DNA of 64,000 nucleotides from Candidatus Poseidonia sp. Lineage in GTDB: Archaea > Thermoplasmatota > Poseidoniia > Poseidoniales > Poseidoniaceae. The notes beneath the pieces were generated by a model, which was not told where the DNA came from, searched no databases, and saw nothing but the letters and a program-made list of their open reading frames with translations. The position numbers and the translations under genes are program-made. The stretch covers positions 1 to 64,000 of the forward strand of contig JAKMEE010000022.1 in the NCBI GenBank assembly GCA_022426155.1, written 5' to 3'. Shown here piece by piece: positions 15,974 through 25,296 of this stretch (the stretch's first letter is position 1; each line of letters opens with the position of its first letter).

Positions 15974-18562
15974 ATGCGAGAGGGGGTTTCAGCACGCGTG
16001 GCCTTGCTGACAACTCTCCTGCTTGTCTCACTCTTGGTTGGCTTTTCATCGGCTCAAACGTCACAAGTTCGTCTTGAAGCATCTTTTTCAGAGCCTTCTT
16101 CAACACCTTGGTTTGAACCAGACCAGCCTTTGACTATCACACCCTCGCTGGTCAATGATGGGCCCGTAACATCCGTTGAAAATGACCCTTCATGTGACGT
16201 TGTCCTGATGGTTTACAACGCAACGGATGTGTTGGTGAATGATGGAACCGAATCGTGTCGAGGCGTAACTCGAGGCATGGACTTGTTCGAAGGCGAAACT
16301 CGTACGATGGACCAACGCGTTTGGGACATGAAAGACTCCGAAGGAAACTGGTTACCCAGTGGAGAATACACCATCCAAGCCTACCACCCAACCTCAGGAC
16401 TTTCCGTCTCGACCATGGCGATTGCTCAAACTCCCGTTGATATCCCAGAGGTCTTGTCGTTTCATGTAGAGCGGGCAGAACGTGTCGAGGGAGTACAAGG
16501 TCCCGAAGTTCTTCTGGTGAATGTTCACAACCCTACGTCTCGTTCAGTGGATCTTTCTGATGTTCCTGTCTGTTTCATGGAATTCTCTCACAATGAAGTA
16601 GCACAACTGGCCATGCCATGTTTCGGGGGCGTCACTTCGATGATGCCCAATGAAATGCTTTACCTCGGCCATATTCTTCTCGATGGACAAGACGATAGCA
16701 TTGTTTCATTGACAACCCCAGGGGATGGATTTTCTTATGTTGAAGAATTTACCGCTTCTCTAACTCCCACGGCTGATATGCCCATGAACGTGGCAATGGA
16801 TGCAACATCCAAAAACGTCGAGAAATATGCAAATGGTGACGTTCTTGCACCCTCCTTGATGCTTTCCAGCACTTCAACCGAACCCTCAACTCTTGAATTC
16901 ACATCCTCATGTAAAGCTGAGTATTGGGTGATCAACGATTTAGGAGATGTTGTGTTTGACAGCCGAGCAAACAATCCATGCCAATCAATTGACCTTGAGA
17001 TGGAATTAACTCCTAGTACCCCACTAGAATTTCCTTTACCTCAATGGAGTTTCCTTCAAACCAACGGTTGTTCAATCGCTCCTGGCGCCTACACCATGGT
17101 CGCTGAATTACCTGAATTTGGATTGAGCACCAGCATGGCATTTGAATACGGGGCGCCATTCGAAACTCTTTGTTTGGAAGAATCTGAACTTTCGTTGACA
17201 AGCACTTCCCATCAAGAAACTGAATCGACCCTCCTCGTGAATCTTACTTTGGAGGGAAGTGTATTCGCCGAAACATTACGAATGGCTGAGCCGTGTGCCG
17301 TCGTTATGAAATTTTACGATGAAAACGCCCTCCCCGTTCACCAATTCCGAACCCTATGCGACGATTATGATGGAAGAAAATTGATGATTGGATTGGACGA
17401 TGAATCTGCAGCCCTCACCTTCCCGACCGTTCAGTTCTCCGTTCAAGAAAACGGAGTGGACGTGTTGCCAGAGGGGCAATATCGCGTTGATGTATCGCTT
17501 GCAACCGTCCAAGACGTGGAAACCTCATTCAGTTTGCAATGGCCGTTCGAGCAGGAAGAAATAACTGCTGAAATTGAAGAGGAGGTTTTGGACATCGAGA
17601 CCTTTGAGATCGCAGGTCAATGGGTGGGCCTACTCACCGATTCAGGAACTTGTTGGGTGATGGAGACACAAGGCACGCAATACATGCTTCATGATGCACG
17701 AACATTGGGAAGTTGGACTCCAACCTCAGAGGTCAATGGAATCTACACCGTTTATCTTACAGAAAGCTCCTCTGAATGTAGTGGCTTTTCTGCCCCGTCC
17801 GTTACAATCACAAAAGTCATCATGGAGCAGTCGCTTGAGGCTGTAGTTGCAGACCCAGAACCCACAGAACCAACAACATTTGAATTCGAAGAAGAAGAAA
17901 CACCTCCCGTTGTCCAAGCTGCAGCAGCCGTTGCTACTGCCTCCATCCTTTCCATCTTGTTACTGGTGATGGTCAATAACGAAAGTCTTCGAATCCCAAC
18001 CACCGTTGCTGGGCTCTGGTTCCTCGGCTTGATGGGGAAGACGCACGAAACAACCGATGGGCGATACCAACGCGGTCGTTTAATGGGATATCTTACAGCA
18101 AATCCTGGATGCCATTTCCGAGCACTCATGGCTGCACTAGACATGAGCAACGGCCAGATCACCCATCACCTTCGCATTCTTGAAGCAGAAGAAAACATCT
18201 GGCGAAAGAAGGATGGACGCTTGGTACGATATTATCCAATCACCAATCAATTGCACCCCAGCATGCCCGATGAAGCCCTACCAGTCCCCCCACTCTCACC
18301 CGACCCGAACAGTTTGCAAGGCAAGATTCTCAATCTTTTGGACTCCGATGGTCAATTGGGAGACTTCCCCACTCAAGCAGAGTTAGCAAAACGTTTGGAG
18401 AAGAGTCAACAATTGATATCACATCACCTCCGAACACTGCAAAAATACGGCTTGGTTGAACGCAGAAAGATGGGTGTGAAGAACCGTTACAAATTGACAA
18501 GAGAGGCCATTTTCCTCTTGGAATCTAACGATGACTTTTCCCAAGACCCCGTTGACGCATGA
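15974..18562 (+). CDS. Membrane-anchored sensor-like protein with two cytoplasmic winged helices
   Basis: 862 residues from the ATG at 15974, which begins a clean signal peptide (MREGVSARVALLTTLLLVSL then LVGFSSAQT). A GTG at 15911 overlaps the previous stop (GTGA) and would add 21 residues, so coupled translation is possible. The exported part has three Ig-like/BsuPI-like units (each ending in patterns such as LPSGEYTIQAYHP, IAPGAYTMVAELP, LPEGQYRVDVSL) with paired Cys. One membrane helix lies at about 644-672. Inside are two ArsR-like winged helices: GCHFRALMAALDMSNGQITH at about 715 and AELAKRLEKSQQLISHHLRT at about 805. The layout suggests a one-component transmembrane transcription regulator. 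The co-oriented TSP3 surface protein upstream may be its partner or target. Confidence 0.75.
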   Translation: MREGVSARVALLTTLLLVSLLVGFSSAQTSQVRLEASFSEPSSTPWFEPDQPLTITPSLVNDGPVTSVENDPSCDVVLMVYNATDVLVNDGTESCRGVTRGMDLFEGETRTMDQRVWDMKDSEGNWLPSGEYTIQAYHPTSGLSVSTMAIAQTPVDIPEVLSFHVERAERVEGVQGPEVLLVNVHNPTSRSVDLSDVPVCFMEFSHNEVAQLAMPCFGGVTSMMPNEMLYLGHILLDGQDDSIVSLTTPGDGFSYVEEFTASLTPTADMPMNVAMDATSKNVEKYANGDVLAPSLMLSSTSTEPSTLEFTSSCKAEYWVINDLGDVVFDSRANNPCQSIDLEMELTPSTPLEFPLPQWSFLQTNGCSIAPGAYTMVAELPEFGLSTSMAFEYGAPFETLCLEESELSLTSTSHQETESTLLVNLTLEGSVFAETLRMAEPCAVVMKFYDENALPVHQFRTLCDDYDGRKLMIGLDDESAALTFPTVQFSVQENGVDVLPEGQYRVDVSLATVQDVETSFSLQWPFEQEEITAEIEEEVLDIETFEIAGQWVGLLTDSGTCWVMETQGTQYMLHDARTLGSWTPTSEVNGIYTVYLTESSSECSGFSAPSVTITKVIMEQSLEAVVADPEPTEPTTFEFEEEETPPVVQAAAAVATASILSILLLVMVNNESLRIPTTVAGLWFLGLMGKTHETTDGRYQRGRLMGYLTANPGCHFRALMAALDMSNGQITHHLRILEAEENIWRKKDGRLVRYYPITNQLHPSMPDEALPVPPLSPDPNSLQGKILNLLDSDGQLGDFPTQAELAKRLEKSQQLISHHLRTLQKYGLVERRKMGVKNRYKLTREAIFLLESNDDFSQDPVDA

Positions 18563-18663
18563 ATAGGTGTTGTTGAATCAAGCCCTTCTTTGCACTAAGT
18601 TTGGGCGTGGATTTCATAGCGTGTTGGCGGCTGGGTTGAGCATTCCCGGGTGGTGAACGCGTC

Positions 18664-21486
18664 ATGACGGATGAGATTGCACCAGTGGATGAAGTTGCTT
18701 GGCAACGAAAATGGGACGAGGCTGGACTCTTTACCAGCAAGATTTCTGATGGAAAGCCATCTTTTTATTGCCTTGAGATGTATCCTTACCCCTCCGGTAA
18801 AATGCACATGGGGCACGTGAGAAATTATTCAATCGGAGATGCAGTGGCCCGATTCAAGCGTTTAATGGGCTTTGACGTTCTTTATCCAATAGGCTTTGAT
18901 TCCTTTGGAATGCCCGCCGAAAACGCTGCAATTTCCGAAGGGGGTCATCCTCACGAAATCACTGAACGAAACATGGCTTCCATCACTCAGCAAATCAAAC
19001 GCATGGGGTTCTCATACGATTGGAATCGAAGTTTGAAAAGCCATGACCCGAATTACTACAAATGGAATCAATGGTTTTTCATTCAATTCATGAAGATGGG
19101 GCTTGCAAAGCAAGAATTTGCGCCTGTGAATTGGTGCAATGACTGCGAGACCGTACTCGCTAACGAACAGGTCAAGGCCGGCCGTTGTTGGAGGTGTAAT
19201 GGTCCAGTTGAACAACACACCATGAATCAGTGGTTCCTCGATATTCCATCGTATTGTCAGGAATTGCACGATGGATTGGATACCATTCGATTCCCTGAAC
19301 ATGTCAAATCCCTTCAACGAGATTGGCTTGGCCGTTCAGAAGGAGCAAATATCTTGTTCAAAGTTCAAGACAGTGACACGGTTTTGGAAGTGTTTACCAC
19401 TCGTCCCGATACTCTGTTTGGGGCCACATTTGTTACGCTTGCCCCTGAACACCCTTTGGCAAAAGCGATGGTTGAAGGCACAGAATATGAATCAGAATGG
19501 ACCCTTCTTTACGACGAAGTTGCCAGCATGTCTGAATTTGATCGTATCAAGAACATGAAGAAAAAGAAGGGAATGTTTTCGGGACGCTACGCCATCCACC
19601 CTCTCACTGGCGAGGCCATTCAAATTTGGTTTGGAAATTTCGTCATCGCTTCCTATGGAACTGGAGCTGTGATGGCCGTCCCAGCCCACGATGAACGAGA
19701 TTTTGATTTCGCCACAACCTACGACATTCCAATCAAGCGTGTACTGGTGATGACAGAGGATGCTTCTGCTGACGCCTCACTTGAGGCTGCAGAAGTTGAA
19801 GATGGCTGGATGGTCCACTCTGGATTGGAAGGTTTTGATGGTCTTTACGGACAAGAAGCGAGGGACGCTGTGTGCGACCATCTCGAAAGCAACCAGATGG
19901 GTGAACGAGTGGTGAATTGGAAAATTCGGCCCTGGTTGATCTCACGTCAGAGGTACTGGGGAACTCCCATCCCAGTGATTCATTGCGATTCCTGCGGTAC
20001 CGTTCCCGTTCCCGAAGCTGATTTGCCGGTGGAACTACCTCGCGATGTTGTCTTCGGAACAGGCAATCCCTTGGAGACATCAGAGTCTTTCCTCAACGTT
20101 GATTGCCCCTCATGCGGCGAACCAGCGCGTCGAGAAACCGATACGATGGATACATTCATTGATTCTTCATGGTACTTTTTGCGTTATACCGACGCCCTAA
20201 ATCAAGAACAGGCATTTGAAAAATCTCTGGCAGACCATTGGATGCAGGTTGATTTTTACTGTGGAGGAATTGAACACGCTCAGATGCATCTCATCTATGC
20301 ACGGTTCATGACCAAGGCATTGAGAGATTTAGGCCTTCATTCATCGGACGAGCCGTTCGATCAGTTACTTTGTCAGGGGATGGTCAACAAAGCCGCGCCT
20401 TGGTGTTCTACCTGTAGCGTGACTCTCTCTGTTGACCACGAGGGTTCACCTTGTCCTCATTGCGATGGAGAACTTGCTATTCGTTCTGCCAAAATGAGCA
20501 AATCTTTGGGCAACACGGTTTCACCAGAGGCCATGATTGAGAAATTCGGTGCAGATACCGTTCGATTGTTCATTCTTTTCGCAGCGAACCCTACTGCTGG
20601 TATGGACTGGTCCGACACAGCGCTCGAATCAAATCACAGAGTGATGGTTCAAATGCGCTCGATGCCCGAACAATTACTTGGTTGGAAGGGGGCGGCAGGC
20701 CTCATGGATGGATGGATGCAGGCCCGTTTCAAACAACGACAACAGGCTTTCTTCACAGCGATGGAACACTACGATTTACGAGGCGCTGTAGAACTTTCTC
20801 ATTATGAAATCATCAAGGACATTAATTGGTATTTGCGCAGAGGCGGAAATAATTTGGAAATCGGGAAATCGTTGCTCAGGCCATGGGCTCAAATGATGTC
20901 AATATCAACTCCGCATCTTGCTGAAGAATGGTGGCAAACCATTGGAGAACCGGGGTTGGCGGCGGGCAGCGAATTTGATGTTCCCAGCGCGTTAACTGCA
21001 GATGAAAGTGCGCTTTTAGATGCCGAACAATACCTGCGTGATTTCCTCGAACACGCTCGTAAAATCCAGAACGTTGCAGAACGGCATTTGGGTGGACCTG
21101 CCCAATCCGCCACCATTGTTGTAAGCCCCTCTTGGAAACGAGAAATGGCTCAAGCAGCTCTCCAGCACATCGGGGATGGCGGCCATCCAAAACAATTCAT
21201 TTCCATCCTGTCAGAACATCCACTGATTCAGGAAGAGCGTAAAGGGGAAATGTTAGGCTTCTGGGGCAAAAAGATGCTTCCACAAGTCTTCAAGTGGGAC
21301 GACGCTTCCAAAATAGTCGTTGCTTCGTCCCTTGATGAACATGCGGTCATCGAAGAGCGTGCAGCCTTTATCGCCAATGAGCTTGGTCTCCAATCACTGA
21401 GTGTTGTCGTGGGTGAGGGTGAGCAAGACACAACTGGAAGAGCGAGTTCAGCGGTTCCGCTCTCTCCTGCAGTCGTCTTCGCTTGA
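18664..21486 (+). CDS. leuS: Leucyl-tRNA synthetase (bacterial type)
   Basis: A 940-residue class I synthetase. The HIGH motif is HMGH (48-51) in YPYPSGKMHMGHVRNYSIGD and KMSKS is at 610-614. The editing domain is present (TTRPDTLFGATF, then YGTGAVMAVPAHDERDF). A zinc-binding stretch VNWCNDCETVLANEQV...CWRC follows the catalytic start, exactly as in bacterial LeuRS. Archaeal/eukaryotic LeuRS has a different arrangement, so this appears to be a bacterial-type enzyme. A second Cys cluster (WCSTC...CPHC) sits just before KMSKS. It charges tRNA-Leu with leucine and proofreads. GGTGGTGA lies about ten bases before the ATG. The stop lies next to a convergent TSP3 gene. Confidence 0.95.
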   Translation: MTDEIAPVDEVAWQRKWDEAGLFTSKISDGKPSFYCLEMYPYPSGKMHMGHVRNYSIGDAVARFKRLMGFDVLYPIGFDSFGMPAENAAISEGGHPHEITERNMASITQQIKRMGFSYDWNRSLKSHDPNYYKWNQWFFIQFMKMGLAKQEFAPVNWCNDCETVLANEQVKAGRCWRCNGPVEQHTMNQWFLDIPSYCQELHDGLDTIRFPEHVKSLQRDWLGRSEGANILFKVQDSDTVLEVFTTRPDTLFGATFVTLAPEHPLAKAMVEGTEYESEWTLLYDEVASMSEFDRIKNMKKKKGMFSGRYAIHPLTGEAIQIWFGNFVIASYGTGAVMAVPAHDERDFDFATTYDIPIKRVLVMTEDASADASLEAAEVEDGWMVHSGLEGFDGLYGQEARDAVCDHLESNQMGERVVNWKIRPWLISRQRYWGTPIPVIHCDSCGTVPVPEADLPVELPRDVVFGTGNPLETSESFLNVDCPSCGEPARRETDTMDTFIDSSWYFLRYTDALNQEQAFEKSLADHWMQVDFYCGGIEHAQMHLIYARFMTKALRDLGLHSSDEPFDQLLCQGMVNKAAPWCSTCSVTLSVDHEGSPCPHCDGELAIRSAKMSKSLGNTVSPEAMIEKFGADTVRLFILFAANPTAGMDWSDTALESNHRVMVQMRSMPEQLLGWKGAAGLMDGWMQARFKQRQQAFFTAMEHYDLRGAVELSHYEIIKDINWYLRRGGNNLEIGKSLLRPWAQMMSISTPHLAEEWWQTIGEPGLAAGSEFDVPSALTADESALLDAEQYLRDFLEHARKIQNVAERHLGGPAQSATIVVSPSWKREMAQAALQHIGDGGHPKQFISILSEHPLIQEERKGEMLGFWGKKMLPQVFKWDDASKIVVASSLDEHAVIEERAAFIANELGLQSLSVVVGEGEQDTTGRASSAVPLSPAVVFA

Positions 21487-21487
21487 T

Positions 21488-24187
21488 TCAGGCTTCTTCT
21501 GAACCATCGTCTGGCAAGGTAATGTCGGCAGGACGCTTTGGTGGGTCAACATAGCGCGCTTCTGACTCCGCATTCGCTTGCCGATTTGTGATGAAGGCCC
21601 ATACTGCGATGAGGGCTGCCAGCAAGAAGACAAATTGGGTGAGGCCCCAAGTACCACTTTCCTCTGAATTACTGTTCGAGGTATCGAGTTTGATTGCACA
21701 CCCTCGTTCATCGACGACAGCGTTATCCAGGGTATTGAGACAGAAGTCATAGGCATTTTTCACACCATCTTCATCATCGTCAAGTTGGAATTCACTGCAT
21801 CCGTTCAGATTTACGCCAACATCTGTTCCAGTCGCTTGGCAGAGGTCAAGGGGGTCCAAAACCCCGTCTTGATCATCGTCATCGTCTTCAATGGCATCGA
21901 TGCAACCGTCCTGGTCACTATCTTGACCGCTCTGAGCCGTTCCAATGATGCCCCTAGGGCATCGGTCAAACGGATCACTGATTCCATCGTTATCGTCATC
22001 ATTATCCTCTTCTGCATCAAGACATCCATCGCCATCGTGGTCGCCCGAAGTATTGTTGGCCCAATTTGGCACACCGTACAAACAATCATCGTACATGTCC
22101 ATCACACCGTCTCCATCATCGTCTTCATCCATAGTAGAGTCCATGCAACCATCCTGATCGTAATCGTTGGCAGAGGTCGAAATCCACGCGTTGAGATCAT
22201 GTGGGCAGAGGTCATCGGGTATTGCAATACCATCTCCGTCTTCATCTTCATCGCAAGGGTCACCCGTCCCATCACCATCGAGGTCGGCTTGTGTTGGATT
22301 GGAGATGGATGGGCAGTTGTCAAGTTGGTCCACGAACCCATCTTCGTCAACGTCCACATCTGAGCAACCATCGGGTTCAACATCGTTTTCTTCGGTGGAA
22401 ACCCATCCTACTGGGCCGCGTGGGCAAGCGTCAAAGATGTCAAAGATTCCATCCTCATCATCATCAAAATCTTCAGAGTCATCTCGACAACCATCGCCAT
22501 CGTGGTCGGTGATTGGTTGACTGGTCCACCCCACAACGCCCAGGGAGCAATCATCTGCGAGGTCTTCAACGCCGTCTTGATCATCGTCATCATCACAAAC
22601 ATCGCCAAATACATCACCATCATGATTGGCTTGGTCGGTGTTTTCTTCCTTTGGACAGTTGTCTTCACCATCGAGTACACCGTCAGAATCCAGGTCTGTT
22701 TCATAGAGCCAGACACCCATGTCGTACGCATTTCTCTGGTCAAATTCATGCATACCATACATTCCGTCGTGATTTGTAAGGAAGGCTACAACGGGTGCAC
22801 CCGTTGCCCCAAACGCAAAGCTGGTTGGCATGTCGTTACCATTCCCCCCAGCATTCATAGCCCAATCCCATGTTCCATTATTCAATCGTTGGGCGAGGAA
22901 AATATCGTAATGGTTTCCATCGTTGATACCGTCTGAATCAGCGATTTCATTGGGTCCCAGAGAGAAGGCACCTGTGGCCATACCGACGATGATGGCATTA
23001 CCTTGCGAAGTCATTTCAATGCCAATGGCGTGTTCTGCCCCGCTCCCTCCAGACGCTACTACATCGACCCAGATGCCACTTTCTGAGAGTGTGGCATCGA
23101 AGAAATCGATCCAAGTGGCGTTTGGAGTGGTCAGTTCACCAAAGCTCATGTTTTGGTTGAAGTCACCCACTAATCGGATGCCGCCACCTTGCAATCCTGC
23201 GCAGTCACCAAGGGTGGAATCTCCGGGGCCACTTGCGCTTGCGCTCCACAGCCAGCCTTCATCATTGTAATGTCCGATGGCGATATCGATACCATCCAAA
23301 CCGATTTGTGGATGGATATCAAATACCACTTCTTGTTGAAATTCTAGGGCGAGATATGTCATTCCATTCCCGTCTTCACACAGAGCAAGATTCCCTTCAA
23401 GCAAACCTCCTGAAGTAATAGGGTGAGTAAACAGTAATTCTCCGATGGAGCTGTAACCAACCATGACCATTTGTTCATTTTCACCAGCATCAAAGGTTTC
23501 ATTTCCAATACTCAATGTCCCCCGATAATTGATCACAAAGTGTAGTTCATTGGTTGATGTCACCATCATTTCGTTGATTTTCAACTCGTAAGAATTTGAC
23601 ATTGATTCAGCCCATAACCACAATCCATCGGGACTTAACACCCCAAAGAAGAGTGCATTTTCATGGTCGGGGTCAGTTTTGTTGAGCTGCGGTAATTCAC
23701 CTAACGCCATGGTACAACCTGACAAATGAGTCAGGCCACAGAATGTTCCGCCAACTGCCACGTTTCCATCATCAAAGAGTTCGAGTGACGTGATGGCATC
23801 TGCCCCAGAACTTCCGCCCGATTGGGTTGTGTTCCAAGTGCCATTTTCATTCACCCAGGCAAGATAAAAATCTTCACCGAATTCCGAATCGTTACTGGAA
23901 TATCCTTCGACATCACCGTAAAACTCAATGTTTTGTTCAAAGGAGCCTGCAACCAAAAGACGGTCATCATTGAGCAAGACCATATCATTAATTCGTTCCA
24001 TGTTTGAACCACTCGCGCCCGCAAGCCAACCAGAAGTATCCACTTCGCCAGTCGCTTGAACGAGCCCTTCATCCAAGGCCAAATCCGCCGACTGATGGAT
24101 TGGTGCGACGCTTAGTGTAAGGAGCAGAACGGCCAGAATTGTCGTGAATTCAGCCAAGCGCATGATTCTTGGAAGGTTGTCCACCAT
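21488..24187 (-). CDS. Secreted TSP3-repeat surface protein with propeller-like N-terminus
   Basis: 899 residues. The signal peptide lies in RLAEFTTILAVLLLTLSVAP; the start at 24187 has GAGGT upstream and an alternative ATG lies at codon 9. About residues 45-520 are repeating beta units (NDMVLLNDDRLLVAGSF, TSLELFDDGNVAVGGTF) that look like a propeller of SBBP/FG-GAP kind. About 15 Asp-rich TSP3 repeats follow (DSDGVLDGEDNCP, DDDQDGVEDLADDC, DHDGDGCRDDSED), expected to bind calcium. A C-terminal membrane helix (LTQFVFLLAALIAVWAFI) and a short charged tail anchor it. It differs from the other TSP3 protein in this window in repeat wording, so the two are not a recent duplication. Function unknown; surface structure likely. 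Confidence 0.85.
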   Translation of the reverse strand: MVDNLPRIMRLAEFTTILAVLLLTLSVAPIHQSADLALDEGLVQATGEVDTSGWLAGASGSNMERINDMVLLNDDRLLVAGSFEQNIEFYGDVEGYSSNDSEFGEDFYLAWVNENGTWNTTQSGGSSGADAITSLELFDDGNVAVGGTFCGLTHLSGCTMALGELPQLNKTDPDHENALFFGVLSPDGLWLWAESMSNSYELKINEMMVTSTNELHFVINYRGTLSIGNETFDAGENEQMVMVGYSSIGELLFTHPITSGGLLEGNLALCEDGNGMTYLALEFQQEVVFDIHPQIGLDGIDIAIGHYNDEGWLWSASASGPGDSTLGDCAGLQGGGIRLVGDFNQNMSFGELTTPNATWIDFFDATLSESGIWVDVVASGGSGAEHAIGIEMTSQGNAIIVGMATGAFSLGPNEIADSDGINDGNHYDIFLAQRLNNGTWDWAMNAGGNGNDMPTSFAFGATGAPVVAFLTNHDGMYGMHEFDQRNAYDMGVWLYETDLDSDGVLDGEDNCPKEENTDQANHDGDVFGDVCDDDDDQDGVEDLADDCSLGVVGWTSQPITDHDGDGCRDDSEDFDDDEDGIFDIFDACPRGPVGWVSTEENDVEPDGCSDVDVDEDGFVDQLDNCPSISNPTQADLDGDGTGDPCDEDEDGDGIAIPDDLCPHDLNAWISTSANDYDQDGCMDSTMDEDDDGDGVMDMYDDCLYGVPNWANNTSGDHDGDGCLDAEEDNDDDNDGISDPFDRCPRGIIGTAQSGQDSDQDGCIDAIEDDDDDQDGVLDPLDLCQATGTDVGVNLNGCSEFQLDDDEDGVKNAYDFCLNTLDNAVVDERGCAIKLDTSNSNSEESGTWGLTQFVFLLAALIAVWAFITNRQANAESEARYVDPPKRPADITLPDDGSEEA

Positions 24188-24261
24188 AAGAACCTCACGC
24201 GCTGACGAACATAAGTTTTGGAGGGAGAGGCTTCAAAGAGCGTCGCCGATGACCATAGACA

Positions 24262-25296
24262 ATGAGTCGCCAACCTTCTCGGGGCCGTCGTACTTCAAGG
24301 TCATCACGTCCAAAACGCTACGGTGGCACTCGTAAAGCCACTCTTGAGGAACGTTTTGCTAACGATGTTCGGGCCATGGATGAGCGGGCACGAACACGTT
24401 TTTCTCGTGAACCTTTGCCAATGGGCATTCCAGCAGGCAGTGAAGAACCGCGTTCCTTCTCTTTCGAATGGGCTCTCTCCCCAGTGTCACTTTCCGCCGA
24501 AGAAAAGGTAGCTGAAGTTGTAGTCCGCAGGGGTGAATTTGGTTGGGTAGAGGACGAACGCCTCGAAGAAATAGAGACTTTTGTCGAACAACACGCCATG
24601 TCATTGGAACAAGCACTCTCGCTACGCTCAGCACTCCTCCAACAAAAAACCGTGTATTCCCATGGTAAGTTGAAATCAAAAGCCGGAAAAATGGCGGCGC
24701 ATTATCGCGCAGGAAGCACAATCATCGAACTATCAAAAGACAACGATTTCCCTCCAATGAATGTTTTTAGAGCAGTTCTTGAAGCCAATGGATGGTCAAA
24801 AAACAAAATCAAGGAAAGCCTACGAGCTCCTTCATCGATGAAAGAGCGTGAGAGAAAGGAATTCGAGGCTGCTGAAGCAGCAGACCGAGTGACCAATGTT
24901 GATCAGACAGAAACCCATGAACGGGCTGATTTATTTGAAGAAATTTTGGCGGATTGGTTTGAAGCACAAGGTGTACGCATTCGGAGGCAGCCCGAGATGG
25001 TGAAGGAACAACAAAAAGAGCACGGCCGACCAATCCGCACCCCAGATATTCTGTTTTTGGATCACGTGACAATCAATGGCTCTCCCGTTGCTTGGATTGA
25101 TGCGAAGCATTTCTATGGCGCCGACGTTGATTTTCAAAGGAAGAAAACCAAGAAACAAATGACCCGGTACATGGATGAATGGGGCAGTGGAGCGATTGTA
25201 TATCGTCACGGGTTTTCTGAAAATTTGTTCATTCCAGGAGTTTCCATGCTTGATGCAGGACCTTTGGACCTCACAAAGCTAGATTCTCCTGAGTGA
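24262..25296 (+). CDS. TPD-family restriction-endonuclease-like protein (CDIN1/C15orf41 homologue)
   Basis: 344 residues. The N-terminal 45 residues are Arg/Ser-rich and probably disordered. The middle (about 75-205) is helical, with a helix-turn-helix look (GSTIIELSKDNDFPPMNVFR then AVLEANGWSKNKIKESL). The C-terminal domain has RTPDILFLD and VAWIDAKHFYGAD, then WGSGAIVYRHGF. This is the Thr-Pro-Asp motif and D/E-x-K core of the TPD nuclease family, known from human CDIN1 and some archaea. The human protein reads similarly (TPDILL...WIESK...FG). A PD-(D/E)xK-type metal-dependent nuclease is expected. It is convergent with pantoate kinase (26-base overlap). The biological substrate is not known here. 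Confidence 0.8.
   Translation: MSRQPSRGRRTSRSSRPKRYGGTRKATLEERFANDVRAMDERARTRFSREPLPMGIPAGSEEPRSFSFEWALSPVSLSAEEKVAEVVVRRGEFGWVEDERLEEIETFVEQHAMSLEQALSLRSALLQQKTVYSHGKLKSKAGKMAAHYRAGSTIIELSKDNDFPPMNVFRAVLEANGWSKNKIKESLRAPSSMKERERKEFEAAEAADRVTNVDQTETHERADLFEEILADWFEAQGVRIRRQPEMVKEQQKEHGRPIRTPDILFLDHVTINGSPVAWIDAKHFYGADVDFQRKKTKKQMTRYMDEWGSGAIVYRHGFSENLFIPGVSMLDAGPLDLTKLDSPE

Noticed and set aside
21785-22363. Open frames of 192 and 144 codons opposite the second TSP3 gene
   Set aside because: They are antisense shadows of Asp/Gly repeats (translating to Ile/Val/His-rich strings) with no start signals.
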